A DNA stretch of 64,000 bases from Pelobacter propionicus DSM 2379 (GCF_000015045.1 NC_008609.1:1417001-1481000), one strand, 5' to 3'. Shown: positions 51,303 to 61,029, counted from the first letter of the stretch. The notes: a model not told the origin generated them from the sequence alone. A program made the numbers and translations.

Positions 51303-52667
51303 ATGCGCAGAATACTGGTAGTCGAAGATGACCGGTTCTTCCGTGACCTGTTTTACGACCTGCTGGTCGGCCAGGGATACGATGTGGATCGTGCCTCAAG
51401 CGGGGAGGAGGGGCTCGACAGGCTATCGACGTATGCCTTCGACCTGGTCGTCACCGATCTGGTCATGCCCGGTGTGGACGGCATGGACATCCTTGCCAGG
51501 GCCCGGGAGAACGATCCTTCCGCGGACGTGATCATGGTTACCGGCAATGCCAACCTGGAATCGGCCATCTTCGCCCTCAAGCATGGCGCCCGCGATTATT
51601 TCGTCAAACCGATCAACCCCGACGAGTTCCTCCACTCCGTGGCCCAGTGCCTGGAACAACGCCGCATTCTGGACGAGAACGAAGAGCTGAAAAGCATGCT
51701 CAACCTGTACCAGATCAGCCAGGCCATTGCCGGCTGCCTGGACATGGAGCGTCTTCAGCACCTTATCTTTGATGCCTTCACCCGTGAAATCGGTACCAGC
51801 CGCGGCATGTGCCTCTTTGCCACGGAAACTGGCCTGGAGCTGTGCGAGGTCAAGGGAGTCGAGACCGCCGTGGCGGAGCGCTGCATCGCCTCTGTCCTGG
51901 AACGACTGTCAGAGGATCACCCTGATGAGTGCAACTCCCTGCGGATAAGCTTCCAGGGCGGTGGCGATGATTCGGGGATCGAGGCGGCAATCCTGATTCC
52001 GCTGCGCGGCAAAGGGAGCCAGCGGGGGGTTGTGGTGGCGTTCAACGAGCCGGGGCTGGGCCTTCCCGAATTAGGCGCCAGGAAGAAGAATATCCTCTTC
52101 CTGCTGGAACAGTCGCTGCTGGCGCTGGAGAATGCCAGCAGCTATTCCCTGGCAAAGGACATGCTGTTCATCGACGACCTGAGCGGGCTCTACAACCAGC
52201 GCTATCTGGAGGTGGCGCTGGAACGGGAGATGAAGCGCATCGGGCGCTTTTCCTCCCAGCTGGCCGTTCTCTTCCTGGATATGGATTCGTTCAAGCAGGT
52301 CAACGACACCCATGGGCATCTGGTGGGGAGCCGCGTGCTCAAGGAGATGGGCACGCTTTTGAGGCTGTCGGTGCGCGATGTGGACGTGGTCATCCGCTAT
52401 GGCGGGGACGAGTACACCGCCATCCTGGTGGAGACATCGCCGGCCATTGCCGCCAATGTCGCCGAGCGTATACGATCCATGGTCGCGTCCCACGTCTTCC
52501 TGGCTGACGAGGGGTACGACATCCGTCTGACCTGCAGCATCGGCTATTCCTGCTGCCCCGAAGACGCCCTGACCAAGGAAGAACTGCTGGAGATGGCCGA
52601 CCAAGCCATGTACACCGGCAAGGGGCGCGGAAAAAACTGCGTTGTCCGCTTCACCAAGACCTCCTGA
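51303..52667 (+). CDS. Response regulator with REC-GAF-GGDEF architecture
   Basis: A 454-residue c-di-GMP synthase regulator. Receiver: ILVVEDDRFFRDL, 'LVVTDLVMPGVDGMDIL' with the acceptor Asp, and 'YFVKPINPDEF'. A GAF-like domain occupies about residues 135-285. The cyclase domain has DDLSGLYNQRYLEV, 'FLDMDSFKQVNDTHGHLVG' and the active site GGDEY, a conservative change from GGDEF. An RxxD motif (RDVD) five residues before it suggests product inhibition. The last part is 'ADQAMYTGKGRGKNCV'. The gene ends 43 bases before hisS. Confidence 0.93.
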   Translation: MRRILVVEDDRFFRDLFYDLLVGQGYDVDRASSGEEGLDRLSTYAFDLVVTDLVMPGVDGMDILARARENDPSADVIMVTGNANLESAIFALKHGARDYFVKPINPDEFLHSVAQCLEQRRILDENEELKSMLNLYQISQAIAGCLDMERLQHLIFDAFTREIGTSRGMCLFATETGLELCEVKGVETAVAERCIASVLERLSEDHPDECNSLRISFQGGGDDSGIEAAILIPLRGKGSQRGVVVAFNEPGLGLPELGARKKNILFLLEQSLLALENASSYSLAKDMLFIDDLSGLYNQRYLEVALEREMKRIGRFSSQLAVLFLDMDSFKQVNDTHGHLVGSRVLKEMGTLLRLSVRDVDVVIRYGGDEYTAILVETSPAIAANVAERIRSMVASHVFLADEGYDIRLTCSIGYSCCPEDALTKEELLEMADQAMYTGKGRGKNCVVRFTKTS

Positions 52668-52710
52668 TTTTCCCGTTTTTCCCCCACATCACATCAGATC
52701 GAGGAATTCT

Positions 52711-53955
52711 ATGGCCATCACGGCAATCAAGGGTTGTAACGATATCCTGCCGGAGGAGTCCGGCAGATGGCAGTACATCGAGCAGGCCGCTCGCCGCATC
52801 TTCGAACGCAACGGCTTTTCCGAGATTCGCGTACCGATCATGGAGAAGACCGAGCTGTTCTGCCGCTCCATCGGCGACACCAGCGACATCGTGGAAAAGG
52901 AGATGTACACCTTCACCGACAAGGGGGAGAACAGCGTCACCCTGCGTCCCGAGGGAACCGCCGGTGTCATGCGCGCCTACATCGAGCACAAGATGCACGC
53001 CCAGGACCCGCTGGCCAAGCTGTACTACCTGGGCCCCATGTTCCGCTACGAGCGCCCCCAGAAGGGGCGCTACCGCCAGTTCCACCAGATTGGCGCCGAG
53101 GTCACTGGCGTCACCGACCCGCTGGTGGATGCCCAGGTGCTGAACATGCTCTGCGCCTTTTTTCACGAGATCGGCCTGGACGAGCCGACCCTGCAGATCA
53201 ACTCCCTGGGCTGCCCCGACTGCCGCCCCGCCTACCGCGCGGCGCTGATGGAGTTTCTTCAGGGGAGGCTGGACCGGCTCTGCGACGACTGCAAGCGGCG
53301 CTTCACGGTCAACCCGCTGCGCACCCTGGACTGCAAGTCGGCAGGCTGCGCCGAGGCCACGAAAGGGGCGCCGGCCATGCTGGATCATCTCTGCACCGCC
53401 TGCGACGACCACTTCAGCAGCGTCAAGCGCTACCTGGACCTAACCGGCAGCCGCTACAGCATCAACCCGCGCATGGTCAGGGGGCTTGACTACTACACCC
53501 GCACCACCTTCGAGCTGGTCACCGGGCTTCTGGGCGCCCAGTCGGCCGTGGCCGCCGGCGGTCGCTACGACGGCCTGATCTCCCAGCTGGGTGGGCCTTC
53601 CATCCCCGGCATCGGTTTCGCCATGGGGGTGGAGCGGGTGGCGTTGCTCTTGGGCGAGCGCGACTTCTCCCGCAGACCGGACCTGTTCATCGCCACCATG
53701 GGGGCTGGCCAGCGTGACAAGGCCTTCTGCCTGTTGACGAAGCTGCAGAATCAGGGCATCCGAGTGGAGATGGATTACGAAGGGAAGAGCCTGAAGAGCC
53801 AGATGCGCCGGGCCGACAAGCTGCGGGCGCGCTTCAGCGTGGTCATCGGAGAGAACGAGCTGGCCACGGGGCGGGCCAGCTTCAAGCGCATGGAGGACGG
53901 CGTGCAGAACGAGGCGGCGTTGGAGGCTGACGACATCGTGACGCTGCTCGCCTAG
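52711..53955 (+). CDS. hisS: Histidyl-tRNA synthetase
   Basis: Class II aminoacyl-tRNA synthetase of 414 residues. Motif 2 region RPEGTAGVMRAYIEHKM and YERPQKGRYRQFHQIGAE; histidine-specific loops 'MVRGLDYYTRTTFE' and 'AAGGRYDGLI'; motif 3 'GIGFAMGVERVALLL'; C-terminal anticodon-binding domain with VVIGENELATGRASFK. The ATG at 52711 follows AGGAATTCT; the open frame to 52642 overlaps the cyclase gene and is not supported. A strong bidirectional terminator follows. Confidence 0.96.
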   Translation: MAITAIKGCNDILPEESGRWQYIEQAARRIFERNGFSEIRVPIMEKTELFCRSIGDTSDIVEKEMYTFTDKGENSVTLRPEGTAGVMRAYIEHKMHAQDPLAKLYYLGPMFRYERPQKGRYRQFHQIGAEVTGVTDPLVDAQVLNMLCAFFHEIGLDEPTLQINSLGCPDCRPAYRAALMEFLQGRLDRLCDDCKRRFTVNPLRTLDCKSAGCAEATKGAPAMLDHLCTACDDHFSSVKRYLDLTGSRYSINPRMVRGLDYYTRTTFELVTGLLGAQSAVAAGGRYDGLISQLGGPSIPGIGFAMGVERVALLLGERDFSRRPDLFIATMGAGQRDKAFCLLTKLQNQGIRVEMDYEGKSLKSQMRRADKLRARFSVVIGENELATGRASFKRMEDGVQNEAALEADDIVTLLA

Positions 53956-53982
53956 GAAAAAGCCGGATATACTCTTCAAACC

Positions 53983-54018
53983 GAAAACGGGCAGCCTGAT
54001 AGCAGGCTGCCCGTTTTC
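53983..54018. terminator. Bidirectional terminator between hisS and the M3 peptidase gene
   Basis: GAAAACGGGCAGCCTG (53983-53998) pairs perfectly with CAGGCTGCCCGTTTTC (54003-54018) around a four-base loop; A- and T-rich on both sides, between converging genes. Confidence 0.88.
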
Positions 54019-54038
54019 GTGTCACCCTAGGTGTAAAA

Positions 54039-55808
54039 TTACAAAACTGCCTTCAGCTCCTGAATCAACCCTCCCAGGAAGTCATACCCCTTCTGCCAGA
54101 AATCTCCGGCGGTGATGTCGATGCCTGCCAGTCGGGCCGTCTCCGTCGGGGAGAGGGCGCCACCGGATTCCAGAAGCGAGCGATAGCCCGGCTTGAAGCT
54201 CTCCCCTTTCTCGCAATAATTCTGGAACAGGGCCAGCACCAGCAGTTCGGCAAAGGTGTAGGAGTAGCAGTAGAAGCGGCTGTGGATGAAGTGGCTGATG
54301 TAACTCCAGCCCCAGCTGTAGGCCGGGATCATCTCCACCGCGTTGCCGAACAGCTTTTCGTTCTCCTCCAGCCAGATGCGGGAGACACGGTCGTTGGTGA
54401 GCAGCCCCTTGCTGCGCTCGGTGTGCAGGCGCAGTTCGAAACGGGTCAGCACGGTCTGGCGGAAGGTGGTGGCGATGATGTCCTCTATTTTGGCGCAGAG
54501 CAGCGATTTTCGCAGCAGCGGATCGCTCTCGCTGTCCAGCAGCCTGCGGGTCAACAGCATCTCCCCGAACACCGAGGCTGTCTCCGCCAGGGGGAGTGGG
54601 GCGTGGTAGTTGAGCATGTTCTGTTTCTGGGAGAGGACGAAGTGCAGGCCGTGACCGGCCTCATGGGCGATGGTGGCCAGGTCGCGCAGGGTGCCGGTGA
54701 AGTTGAGCAGCAGGAATGGCGGCGTCTGGGGGGAGATGCCCATGGCGAAGGCGCCACCGGACTTGCCGGGGCGCGGCATGACATCCACCCGTCGCTCCGT
54801 GAAGAAATCGGCCACGATACGGCCGAATTCGGCGTCGTAGGCGCCGTAGGAGGCCACCACCAGGTCCCGCGCCTCGTCGAATTCGTAGCTCTTTCTGGAC
54901 TCCGCAAGCGGGGCGTAGATGTCGCAGTTGCGGATCTTTTCCATCCCCAAAAGCCCCGCCTTGAGGCGGAAGTACTCCTGGGCCAGGCCGTAGTTGGCCT
55001 CGGTGACCGCCATCAGGTGCTCCACCGCCTCGTCCGGGATCTCGTTGCCGATGTTGGTGGGCTGGATCGGCGAACTGTAGCCGCGCAGCTCCATCTCCTG
55101 GCCGTGGTCCAGGGCCATGTTGTTGAAAACGGCGTTAAAGACGATGCCGTTCTGGCCATGCTTCTCCAGGAAGGTGGTCATGGCCCGGAAGCGCACATCG
55201 GGGTCGTGGTGGTGTAAAAGGGAGAGCAGCTCTTCGCCGGTGAACTCTCGCACCTGGCCATCCAGCTCCATGGAGTAGCGCAGGGAGGCGGAGAGCTCGT
55301 CGAACAGCCGGGTGAAGGCGCTGACGCCGGTCAGGTTCTTGCGGGTAAGCAGCCGCTCCTCGTTCTCCTTCAGGGTGTAGGGACGGAACTTACGGATGCC
55401 GTTCAGGAAGTGGACGTAGGGCGCCGCCTGGGGGAGTGAACAGAGCGCCTGGAAGGGGGCGTCATCCAGGTTCATCAGCTCCAGGTCGAAGAAGAGCAGC
55501 TGCTGGGAGAGGCGGCTGCCCAGCTCGCTGCAGCGCTGGGAGAGGGAGAGGGTGGTCTCGTTGGACGAATCGGCGGCGAACAGCAGATGGGCATAGCAGA
55601 ACGGCTTTGCCATGCGCACCTGCAGCGCCTCGTATTCCCGCACCGCCTCCAGCAGGGAAGAGGGTTGCAGCTGGGCGATCTTCTCGAAATAGCGTTCCCG
55701 GAAGTCGGCGGCCAGGGCGTCGAAGGAGCCCAGGTCTGCCTCCAGTTCGGCCGAATCGGGGGCGGGGTAGAGCAGGGCGGTGTTCCAGGTCAGGTCGGCT
55801 GTGGTCAT
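54039..55808 (-). CDS. pepF: Oligoendopeptidase F-type M3 metallopeptidase
   Basis: A 589-residue cytoplasmic zinc peptidase cutting small peptides. The zinc-binding motif HEAGHGLHF (HExxH) lies near residue 385 with the following acidic helix (LAETASVFGEMLL). The N-terminal region has LYPAPDSAELEADLGSFDAL, normal for the family, and the C-terminal region 'YCYSYTFAELLVLALF' is also conserved. GGAGGAG stands eleven bases before the ATG, a little far. It converges on hisS. Confidence 0.93.
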   Translation of the reverse strand: MTTADLTWNTALLYPAPDSAELEADLGSFDALAADFRERYFEKIAQLQPSSLLEAVREYEALQVRMAKPFCYAHLLFAADSSNETTLSLSQRCSELGSRLSQQLLFFDLELMNLDDAPFQALCSLPQAAPYVHFLNGIRKFRPYTLKENEERLLTRKNLTGVSAFTRLFDELSASLRYSMELDGQVREFTGEELLSLLHHHDPDVRFRAMTTFLEKHGQNGIVFNAVFNNMALDHGQEMELRGYSSPIQPTNIGNEIPDEAVEHLMAVTEANYGLAQEYFRLKAGLLGMEKIRNCDIYAPLAESRKSYEFDEARDLVVASYGAYDAEFGRIVADFFTERRVDVMPRPGKSGGAFAMGISPQTPPFLLLNFTGTLRDLATIAHEAGHGLHFVLSQKQNMLNYHAPLPLAETASVFGEMLLTRRLLDSESDPLLRKSLLCAKIEDIIATTFRQTVLTRFELRLHTERSKGLLTNDRVSRIWLEENEKLFGNAVEMIPAYSWGWSYISHFIHSRFYCYSYTFAELLVLALFQNYCEKGESFKPGYRSLLESGGALSPTETARLAGIDITAGDFWQKGYDFLGGLIQELKAVL

Positions 55809-55860
55809 TGGTCAGGGTTCTCCTCCGGTCATGGACATTCCAAAAAAAACGGCGAATCAT

Positions 55861-55999
55861 CTCACGCTAAGGCGCGAAGACGCAAAGAAATCACATGGGT
55901 GCACAACAACCATGCTGCACCGAACAGGTTGATGTAACCGTTTCGCTGTTTCGGTATATGCATCCGTTTTTCTTCGCGAACTTGGTGGCTTTGCGTGAA
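55861..55999. repeat. Paired inverted 'gaagac' intergenic repeat, copy B
   Basis: CTCACGCTAAGGCGCGAAGA (from 55861) and, inverted, CTTCGCGAACTTGGTGGCTT (from 55972), about 85 bases apart. Related to the pair at 17474-17585. The stretch 55809-56086 holds no gene. Confidence 0.5.
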
Positions 56000-56086
56000 C
56001 GGTTGCTATTTACGGGTTCGGCAGAGTACTACGGAAGCGGAGGGGCGTCAAGGCGGGTGTGGGCCGCTTTGCGGCGGCAGGCGGAG

Positions 56087-58111
56087 CTAGAAGCGGTACT
56101 CCAGCTTGAAGGTGACCGTGCGGCCATCCTGGGGGATCAGGGCCACCGGATAGCTGGTCTCCACATGATCGTTGGATCCGGGATTGGTGTAGCTCTCGTT
56201 AAGCAGGTTGCGCACCGAGATGGTCGCGTCCAGGTTTTTGACCAGCAGGTTGCGGGCCAGGGCGGTCAGGTGCAGCAGGGTGTAGTCGCCCCCCTTGACC
56301 CCGGCCACCAGGGTTTCCACCTGGGACAGGTACTGCAGTTCTCCCGACAGGGTCAGGCGGCGGTTGAGGAAGTCGCGGGAGAGTTTCGCCTTGATCAACG
56401 ATTCAGGCGAGTTGGTCAGGCCTGTGTCGTTCTCCACATCCCGCGCCCGTTGATAGCTGTAGCCCAGCCTGCCGGACCAGGCCTCCCAACTCCACTCCCG
56501 CTCCAGTTCGAAGCCGGTGATCCTGACCCTGTCCGTATTCTCGAAGCGCATGGTGCCGTCGCTCCCCACGGCCTGGTTGATCAGGTTCTTGATGGAGTAA
56601 TGGAACCAGGTCATTGAGAGCCGCTGGCCCGGGCCGTGGTAGTACTCCAGCACCAGCTCGTGGCTGAGCATGGACTCCTCTTTCAGATCCGGGTTGTCGT
56701 GTATGTTGCTGCCGGAATCCTTGTAGTCGGTCTCGTAAGCGTTGGGGGCGCGAAATGACCTGCCGAACAGGTACTTGGCAACCAGGTCGTCAGTGATCTT
56801 GTAGATCAGGGCCGCCTTGGGGTTGAAGGTGTGCAGGGAGGGGGAGAAGTAGTCATAGCGTACCCCCGCATCCAGCAGCAGGTTGGGGGAAATGCGCCAC
56901 TCGTTCTGCAGGAAAACTCCCAGGCTGTGCTGGGGGGAGTGCAGGTTCAGGGTGGTGCCGTCCGCCTTCGTCTTTGTGCGCTGGTCCCTGAGCAGGGCAT
57001 AGTGGTAGTCGATCCCCCCCACCAGGTGGTTGTCGAAGGGGAGTTTCCTGCTGATCACCAGCTCTCCCCCCAGCACGGCGCTTTTGGTGTAATCGTAAAA
57101 TGTCTGGTCGGCCGGGGTATAGATGTAGCGTTCCTTATAGAAGTAGCCGTTGTAGTAGGTGCGCGCCTTCAGGGAATCCCCCGAGCCGTTTCCTCTCGTG
57201 TAGCTCAGGTCGGCGAAGGAACGCTCGTCCCAGGAAGTGTTGCCGTCATCGTTGAAAACGACGTCAAAGGCGCCGGTGGGCACCCCCTTCCTGCGGCGGG
57301 AGAAACCGCCCAGCAGGGTCAGGTCGCCCTTCTCGGCCTTGAGGAAGAAGCTGCCGTTCCCCTCGTAGTCGCAGTCCCTGCTCCTGCCGTTGTTGTTGGC
57401 CGGATCGTCGTAGGCGCTGAAATACAGGTCGTTGCCCGGCGCGTGGTCGAGGGTGCCGGAGACCAGCAGGGACCAGTCCTTGCCCCGGGGATCTGCCTCG
57501 GCGGTGATCCGTCCGCTTACCCTGGTGCGGGTGTCCACCGAAGAGGCGACGTTGACCCCGTTTCTCTTGGCCGAGGTGGTGATGACGTTCACCGTCAGCA
57601 GGAAGGCGTTGTTGCCGTACAGCGAGTTGCTCGGCCCGCGGATGATCTCGATGCGCTCCACCAGGTCCATGTCCAGGGGGAAGTCCGTTCCCAGCGGCGC
57701 CTGGTGGTACACCTCGTCGTTCAGCCTGATGCCGTCCAGAAGCACCAGTACCCGGGTGTTGTAGTCCCCCGGCATGGAAAATCCCCGGTAGCCGATGTAC
57801 GCGTAATTCCGGTCATAGGTCATGTTGATGCCGGTCTCCCCCTGCAACGCCTCGGACAGGGTGCGGTAGCCGTATTTTCGGATGGCGGCGGCGTCGATGA
57901 TGCTGACCCTGGCCGGCGCCTCGCTGGCCTCCTGCTCGTAGCGGGAACTGCCGGTGACGGACATGATCTTGACCTGCAGCAGTTCCTCCAGGGAAAGCTG
58001 GGTGAGCTCCTCCCCGTCATCAAAGACAAGGACCGGTGAACAGGAGAGCAGGCCGAACAGCAGAATGGTCCGTGCCATGCGGAGAGCCTGGCAAAGCAGG
58101 GGGTGCCCCAT
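56087..58111 (-). CDS. TonB-dependent outer-membrane receptor
   Basis: A receptor of about 674 residues. A hydrophobic N-terminus (ARTILLFGLLSCSPVLVF) serves as signal; the mature part begins with LTQLSLEELLQVKIMSVTGS, a pattern seen in many TonB receptors of this group, then the plug (SIIDAAAIRKYGYRTLSEAL; VLVLLDGIRLND; VERIEIIRGPSNSLYG) and barrel, ending in Phe (TFKLEYRF). The start is uncertain: ATGs at 58195, 58111 and 58078 all lack good ribosome-binding sites; 58111 gives the most natural signal peptide. The ligand is unknown; no transporter genes stand near. Confidence 0.88.
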   Translation of the reverse strand: MGHPLLCQALRMARTILLFGLLSCSPVLVFDDGEELTQLSLEELLQVKIMSVTGSSRYEQEASEAPARVSIIDAAAIRKYGYRTLSEALQGETGINMTYDRNYAYIGYRGFSMPGDYNTRVLVLLDGIRLNDEVYHQAPLGTDFPLDMDLVERIEIIRGPSNSLYGNNAFLLTVNVITTSAKRNGVNVASSVDTRTRVSGRITAEADPRGKDWSLLVSGTLDHAPGNDLYFSAYDDPANNNGRSRDCDYEGNGSFFLKAEKGDLTLLGGFSRRRKGVPTGAFDVVFNDDGNTSWDERSFADLSYTRGNGSGDSLKARTYYNGYFYKERYIYTPADQTFYDYTKSAVLGGELVISRKLPFDNHLVGGIDYHYALLRDQRTKTKADGTTLNLHSPQHSLGVFLQNEWRISPNLLLDAGVRYDYFSPSLHTFNPKAALIYKITDDLVAKYLFGRSFRAPNAYETDYKDSGSNIHDNPDLKEESMLSHELVLEYYHGPGQRLSMTWFHYSIKNLINQAVGSDGTMRFENTDRVRITGFELEREWSWEAWSGRLGYSYQRARDVENDTGLTNSPESLIKAKLSRDFLNRRLTLSGELQYLSQVETLVAGVKGGDYTLLHLTALARNLLVKNLDATISVRNLLNESYTNPGSNDHVETSYPVALIPQDGRTVTFKLEYRF

Positions 58112-58505
58112 GGATAAAGGCGATTTCGCGGCTATGGGGTGGGTGGGTGCAGGCATGCGGTTTCCGGCGTTTCTCCTGGGCTTTTGCATGGCCATGGTTG
58201 CCCGAGCGGCACTCCCGGGGAATGGTGGCGGATAATCGGGAAAAACAGAGTAACGTTAAAGTCTTTACCATAGGTATGGGGGTGAGTCCATGCAAAAACT
58301 GTGTGGCTGTTACCGCGCTTTCGAGGCGTCCCTGATGCGGATTCGATGCTGTAGTAATGGAGACCATGTCACGATGATGTCCCCGGTTTAATTGCTTTGA
58401 CTCTTTTTATGGTTGGCGTAGAATCCCGGCCCGCCTGACCCGCTGCGGGCCGGTTTGCAGGGGCGAGGTGGTGTGGGATACCTGGATGTATGGAAGGAGT
58501 GTTCG
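58112..58505. other. Divergent promoter region
   Basis: About 390 bases between the TonB receptor and the TauE-type permease. It holds a strong promoter and a 5' leader hairpin for the permease (58397-58453). The receptor side shows no promoter I can defend. Confidence 0.5.
58397..58453 (+). promoter_or_regulatory. Promoter and leader hairpin of the TauE-type gene
   Basis: TTGACT (58397-58402), 16-base spacer, TAGAAT (58419-58424). Just after the presumed start of transcription CCGGCCCGC (58426-58434) pairs with GCGGGCCGG (58445-58453). The hairpin may be regulatory or protect the mRNA. Confidence 0.55.
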
Positions 58506-59300
58506 ATGCTGTCGTGGTTGTTGTACCTTGTACTCGGTTCCGGCGCCGGAATCCTGGCCGGTCTGCTGGGGGTGGGGGGAGGGCTGGTGATCGTGCCGCT
58601 GCTGGTTTTTGCCTTTAGCGGCCAGGGCTTTCCCGAAGCCCATCTGCTGCACATGGCTTTGGGAACCTCCCTGGCCACCATCATGTTCACCTCCGTGGCC
58701 AGCATGCGGGCCCACCATAGCCGCAATGCCGTTGACTGGCCGGTGGTGCGGCGCATCTCACCGGGGATCGTGGCCGGCACCTTCCTTGGTTCCTGGGTGG
58801 CGGCCCACCTGACAACCGGCTTCCTGAAGATCTTCTTCACCTGCTTCATGTATTTCGTGGCTGCCCAGATGTTGCTCAATGTCAGTCCGCCGGCCGGCCG
58901 CCGGATCCCCGGCAGTTCCGGGCTGATCGGCGCCGGCTCCCTGATAGGCATGGTTTCCAGCCTGGTGGGGATCGGCGGCGGAACCCTGTCGGTGCCCTTT
59001 CTGCAGTGGTGCAACCTCCCCTTCAAGACCGCCATCGGCACATCGGCAGCCATCGGCTTTCCCATTGCCCTGGCCGGCACGGTGGGGTATATTGTCAACG
59101 GCCTGTTTGTGCCGGACCTTCCCACAGCGAGCCTCGGGTTCATCCACCTCCCGGCCCTGGTCGGAGTGGCCGCGGCCAGTTTCCTGACTGCTCCCCTGGG
59201 CGCCAGGCTGGCCCACAGCCTGCCGGTCCCCAAGCTTAAGAAGATCTTCGCGCTGCTGCTGATCGCCACCGGAACCAAGATGCTGTTCAGCCTGCTGTGA
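58506..59300 (+). CDS. TauE/SafE-family membrane permease
   Basis: A 264-residue integral membrane protein with about eight segments. Two family repeats are visible: GILAGLLGVGGGLVIVPLLV near the N-terminus and MVSSLVGIGGGTLSVPFLQW at mid chain, plus ALGTSLATIMFTSVAS and 'AIGTSAAIGFPIALAGTVGY'. Members export sulphite, sulfoacetate or similar organosulphur anions; the substrate here is unknown. AAGGAG six bases before the ATG at 58506 fixes the start. Confidence 0.9.
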   Translation: MLSWLLYLVLGSGAGILAGLLGVGGGLVIVPLLVFAFSGQGFPEAHLLHMALGTSLATIMFTSVASMRAHHSRNAVDWPVVRRISPGIVAGTFLGSWVAAHLTTGFLKIFFTCFMYFVAAQMLLNVSPPAGRRIPGSSGLIGAGSLIGMVSSLVGIGGGTLSVPFLQWCNLPFKTAIGTSAAIGFPIALAGTVGYIVNGLFVPDLPTASLGFIHLPALVGVAAASFLTAPLGARLAHSLPVPKLKKIFALLLIATGTKMLFSLL

Positions 59301-59337
59301 ACTATCTGAATACAGACGTTTTTTTGAAAGGAACATG

Positions 59338-60411
59338 ATGCGCAAGGAATCACTGAAATTTCTGGAAAAACTCCTCGATGCCCCCAGTCCCTCCGGCTAT
59401 GAGCAGCCTGCCCAGCGGGTCTTTCGCGAGTATGTGGCCCCTTTCTGCGACGAACTGACCACCGATGTCATGGGCAACGTGTTCGCCCGCGTGGCGGGCC
59501 AGGGAGAGAACCTGCCGCGGGTGATGGTGGTGGGCCACACCGACGAGATCGGCCTGCAGGTCAAGTACATCGACGACAAGGGCTTCCTCTATTTCGCGGC
59601 GGTCGGGGGGGTGGATGCCCACCTGACGCCTGGCAAACGGGTCAATGTGCACACGGCAGGAGGCCCCCTGCCAGGCGTGATCGGCAAGAAGCCGATCCAC
59701 CTGATGGACACCAAGGACCGCGAGACCGTGGTCAAGCTGGAGTCCCAGTACATCGATATCGGCGCCAGCGACAAGGAAGAGGCCCAGAAGCTGGTCAGGG
59801 TGGGGGATGCGGTAACCTTTGCCAGTTCGTTCACCCGTCTGCACGGTGACCGGGTGGCCTCGCGCGGTTTCGACGACAAGGCCGGCTGCTTCGTGGTGGC
59901 CGAGGTGCTGCGCCTGGTGAAGGCATCAGGCAGGAAGCTGAATCTGGACCTGTACGGCGTCTCGTCGGTTCAGGAGGAGATTGGCCTGCGCGGCGGGACC
60001 ACCAGCAGCTACAGCGTGAACCCCGATGTGGGCATCTGCGTGGAGGTGGATTTTGCCACCGACCAGCCTGACGTGGAGAAGAAGCACAACGGCGAGGTGG
60101 GGCTGGGTAAGGGGCCGATCCTGGCCCGCGGCGCCAACATCAACCCGCGCCTGTTCGAACTGCTCTGCGAGACCGCCGAGAGCGAGAAGCTCGTCATCCA
60201 GCACACCGCCAGCCCCCGGGCCACCGGCACCGATGCCAACGTGATGCAGATCTCCCGTGGCGGCGTTGCCACCGCCCTGGTGAAAATACCGCTGCGCTAC
60301 ATGCACACCCCCATCGAGACCGTGGCGCTCAGCGACCTGGAAAACGCGGCCAAGCTGATCGTGGCAACTCTGGATCGGATAACCTCGCGGGATGAGTTCG
60401 TGCCGAAATAA
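59338..60411 (+). CDS. M42-family aminopeptidase
   Basis: A 357-residue cobalt- or zinc-dependent peptidase of the M42 (glutamyl aminopeptidase/tetrahedral peptidase) family. Metal and catalytic segments: 'MVVGHTDEIGLQVKYI' (His, Asp), 'ASRGFDDKAGCFV' (bridging Asp), 'VSSVQEEIGLRGG' (Glu pair), 'ICVEVDFATDQP' and 'RYMHTPIETV' (His). Two ATGs lie in tandem (59335 and 59338); AAAGGA sits best for the second. It probably trims peptides in the cytoplasm, like the M3 enzyme nearby. Confidence 0.92.
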   Translation: MRKESLKFLEKLLDAPSPSGYEQPAQRVFREYVAPFCDELTTDVMGNVFARVAGQGENLPRVMVVGHTDEIGLQVKYIDDKGFLYFAAVGGVDAHLTPGKRVNVHTAGGPLPGVIGKKPIHLMDTKDRETVVKLESQYIDIGASDKEEAQKLVRVGDAVTFASSFTRLHGDRVASRGFDDKAGCFVVAEVLRLVKASGRKLNLDLYGVSSVQEEIGLRGGTTSSYSVNPDVGICVEVDFATDQPDVEKKHNGEVGLGKGPILARGANINPRLFELLCETAESEKLVIQHTASPRATGTDANVMQISRGGVATALVKIPLRYMHTPIETVALSDLENAAKLIVATLDRITSRDEFVPK

Positions 60412-60425
60412 CCCCCATCTCCACC

Positions 60426-60452
60426 CCTCCCTCCCCGTGAAGGGGAGGGAGG
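60426..60452 (+). terminator. Hairpin after the M42 peptidase gene
   Basis: CCTCCCTCCCC (60426-60436) pairs with GGGGAGGGAGG (60442-60452). There is no T run; partial termination or an mRNA-end structure is likely, and the cupin gene may be read through. Confidence 0.45.
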
Positions 60453-60477
60453 AACGTCAGCTGAAAAGGAGAGCGTC

Positions 60478-60828
60478 ATGCGGATAAAGAATTTCACCGA
60501 TGTAACGGCAACCAAGATCGACAACGATCAGGCCAGGGGGATTAGCGCGCGGGTGGTGATCGGCAGGGAGGATGGCGCCGAGAACTTCTGCATGCGGGTC
60601 TTCCAACTGGCGCCGGGAGGATGCACCCCCAAACACGCCCATGCCTGGGAACACGAGATCTTCGTCCACGAGGGGGATGGCGGGATCTTCGGCAACGGCG
60701 CCTGGCACCCCTTCCTGAGGGGGACGGTGGTGTTGGTGGAGGCCGATGAGGAGCACCAGATCAGAAACAGCGGCACTGAAACGTTGACCTTCGTTTGCCT
60801 GGTTCCCTCCACGGCGCCGGAGCTGTAG
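60478..60828 (+). CDS. Cupin-domain protein
   Basis: A 116-residue single-domain cupin. Motif 1 is 'APGGCTPKHAHAWEHEIFVH' with two His and a Glu as metal ligands; motif 2 is 'PFLRGTVVLVEADEEHQI' with a further His. The enzymatic or binding role is unknown. AAGGAG six bases before the ATG is near-ideal. Confidence 0.88.
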   Translation: MRIKNFTDVTATKIDNDQARGISARVVIGREDGAENFCMRVFQLAPGGCTPKHAHAWEHEIFVHEGDGGIFGNGAWHPFLRGTVVLVEADEEHQIRNSGTETLTFVCLVPSTAPEL

Positions 60829-61029
60829 TACTCGGTAACCAGAATCCGGTGACTCCTGGGGAGTCTGTCCGCAGTACTCGGTTTCGGCCCGTTCATTCCA
60901 TCGCACCTCCCGGTGCGGAGCCGTATGTCGGTTATGGTGGGGCCGGGGGATTCCCCCCGGCTACCCGATGTAACTGGCCATTTTCTGTCGTCCTGTGGCA
61001 ATCCCTCGAAGACCTTGTGTGCTACGATC

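Noticed and set aside
58388-59353. 321-codon minus-strand frame opposite the TauE-type gene
   Set aside because: The + strand gene has a strong promoter, a near-ideal ribosome-binding site and clear family repeats; the minus frame is its shadow.
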